In this document: positions 6,300 through 7,237 of the stretch, in pieces
How the letters are laid out: each line of letters starts with the position of its first letter
How positions within the stretch are numbered: the first letter of the stretch is position 1
From: Cytophagales bacterium
GTDB lineage: Bacteria > Bacteroidota > Bacteroidia > Cytophagales > Cyclobacteriaceae
Assembly: GCA_003537495.1 (NCBI GenBank)
Contig: DPSB01000336.1
Location: 1 to 7,237, forward strand
Direction of reading: 5' to 3'
DNA: 7,237 nt
The notes under the pieces: generated by a model
Seen by the model: only the letters and a program-made list of their open reading frames with translations
Database searches by the model: none
What the model was told of the DNA's origin: nothing
Translations under genes and position numbers: made by a program

Positions 6300-7237
6300 T
6301 TACTCTGTCCGGAGCTCATCAACCGGATTGGCTATAGCTGCTTTTATGGTTTGCAGGCTTAGGGTAAATAGCGCAATAGCTGTTACAATAAATGCAGCAC
6401 TTATAAATATGCCAACTCCAATTTCGATTTTGTTCGCGAATCGGGCTAACCACAAATTCATCACATAATAACCTACAGGCGCAGCTACCGCAAATGCCAG
6501 AACAATTCGTTTGGTGAATGTGATGGTGAGCAAATTGGATATATCCACCACGGTGGCACCCAAAACTTTTCGAATCCCCATTTCTTTGGTGCGACTTTGA
6601 ATAACTGCCCATGAAAGTGCGAACAAACCGAAGCAGGATAATATCATACTCATAACTGAAAATGTAATTACGATTTTGTAGAAGAAGGTGTCTTCCTTGT
6701 ATTTCTTCATTAAGTCCTCCTGAATTATCCGTTGATTAAATGGATAATCCGGAAATACCTCGCGCCATAAAATTTCCAATTGTGGAATAAGGCGGGCAAG
6801 TTCATTTCCCTTATAATCAACCAATAAAGAACTGCCTTGCCTACTATATGAAATAATAACCGGTGGAATTTCTTGTTTGAAGGAACCACAGGTAAAATCT
6901 TTAACAACACCAATTATTGCATCTTTAGTGCCGGGTATTAATGTCCCGATTGGCTCTTTTATGTCAAACTGTTTTATCAATGTTTCATTCACCACTTTAC
7001 CAGTGTTGGTTTCAGAAGGCATTTGCCCGGCCATCAAAGTAAGATCAAGTGTGCTAAAGAAATCTTCATCGCCTGAAAATAGATAGGGTGAATAAAATGT
7101 ATTGTCTTCCAGATCGTATCGGGCCATCCAATTACCTGAAATAGGATTACCTCCGCTTAAGGTTACGTGGTTTACATCTTGCAATTGAGCTACCTTATTT
7201 TTTAACAGCGACATGCCTTCTGTAAATTTTCTATCGG
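6300..7237 (-). CDS. ABC transporter permease of the FtsX/MacB type, C-terminal part (start beyond right edge)
   Basis: This is the integral membrane part of an ABC exporter or MacB-like mechanotransmission system; the ATPase is not in the window. The frame is open to the right edge (codons for DRKFTEG precede the Met at 7214), so that Met is probably internal; about 311 residues are seen. Counting from that Met, residues 1-175 are a soluble extracytoplasmic domain typical of two-half Bacteroidota permeases, including IIGVVKDFTCGSFKQEIPPVI (99-120, shown in pieces: GVVKDF, then KQEIPP). A transmembrane helix follows at about 180-204, then the cytoplasmic FtsX signature SRTKEMGIRKVLGA (207-220), and transmembrane helices at about 236-257 and 266-288. 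The protein ends with the common IANPVDELRTE tail. The C-terminal half looks intact. It converges on the lipoprotein gene with only 14 nt between the TAA codons at 6283-6285 and 6300-6302, so neither gene has an intergenic terminator. Confidence 0.93.
   Translation of the reverse strand, partial: DRKFTEGMSLLKNKVAQLQDVNHVTLSGGNPISGNWMARYDLEDNTFYSPYLFSGDEDFFSTLDLTLMAGQMPSETNTGKVVNETLIKQFDIKEPIGTLIPGTKDAIIGVVKDFTCGSFKQEIPPVIISYSRQGSSLLVDYKGNELARLIPQLEILWREVFPDYPFNQRIIQEDLMKKYKEDTFFYKIVITFSVMSMILSCFGLFALSWAVIQSRTKEMGIRKVLGATVVDISNLLTITFTKRIVLAFAVAAPVGYYVMNLWLARFANKIEIGVGIFISAAFIVTAIALFTLSLQTIKAAIANPVDELRTE

Noticed and set aside
6084..6362. Plus-strand open frame of 92 codons overlapping the lipoprotein and permease ends
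   Set aside because: It is out of frame with both strong genes, shows no domain pattern, and looks like an alternate-frame shadow. It does not restore the lipoprotein C-terminus, which continues in the original frame.

Overview
The window looks like chromosomal DNA from a member of the Bacteroidota, probably of the Cytophagales type. The reasons are moderate GC by eye, start codons with almost no Shine-Dalgarno signal, a lipoprotein with a TlpA-type thioredoxin domain, a two-half FtsX/MacB-type permease, and an antitoxin/PIN pair of the style common in that phylum. No rRNA, tRNA, CRISPR array or insertion sequence was seen. Taxonomy is inferred from protein style only.

Layout, left to right. 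(1) Positions 1-2607 hold alanyl-tRNA synthetase (alaS), with its N-terminus cut off by the window edge. It carries an unusual in-frame block of about 80 extra residues inside its tRNA-recognition region. (2) Positions 2615-3196, 7 nt downstream, encode a small exported protein of unknown function. (3) After a 74-nt AT-rich gap containing an imperfect palindrome, 3271-3486 encodes a small antitoxin-like protein. It overlaps by 19 nt a PIN-domain (VapC-like) toxin gene at 3468-3707. The toxin keeps both ends of the PIN fold but lacks its middle, so it is most likely a dead toxin made by an in-frame deletion. (4) Positions 3716-5161 encode GatB, complete, only 8 nt after the toxin remnant. (5) Positions 5167-6258, 5 nt after gatB, encode a thioredoxin-like lipoprotein. 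Its final helix appears to be cut by an in-frame TAG, with the expected C-terminal residues still readable up to a TAA at 6283-6285. (6) Converging from the minus strand, 7237-6300 is the C-terminal part of an ABC-transporter permease whose start lies beyond the right edge.

alaS and gatB both serve aminoacyl-tRNA formation: AlaRS charges tRNA-Ala, and GatB is the kinase/tRNA-binding part of the GatCAB amidotransferase. The lipoprotein and permease act at the cell envelope. The plus-strand genes are tightly packed and could form two transcription units, alaS plus the exported protein and the TA remnant plus gatB plus the lipoprotein, split at about 3197-3270.

The items most worth a second look are the in-frame insertion in AlaRS, the internally deleted PIN toxin beside an intact antitoxin, and the near-terminal nonsense codon in the thioredoxin lipoprotein. 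I did not find convincing evidence of a complete new multi-gene system here.
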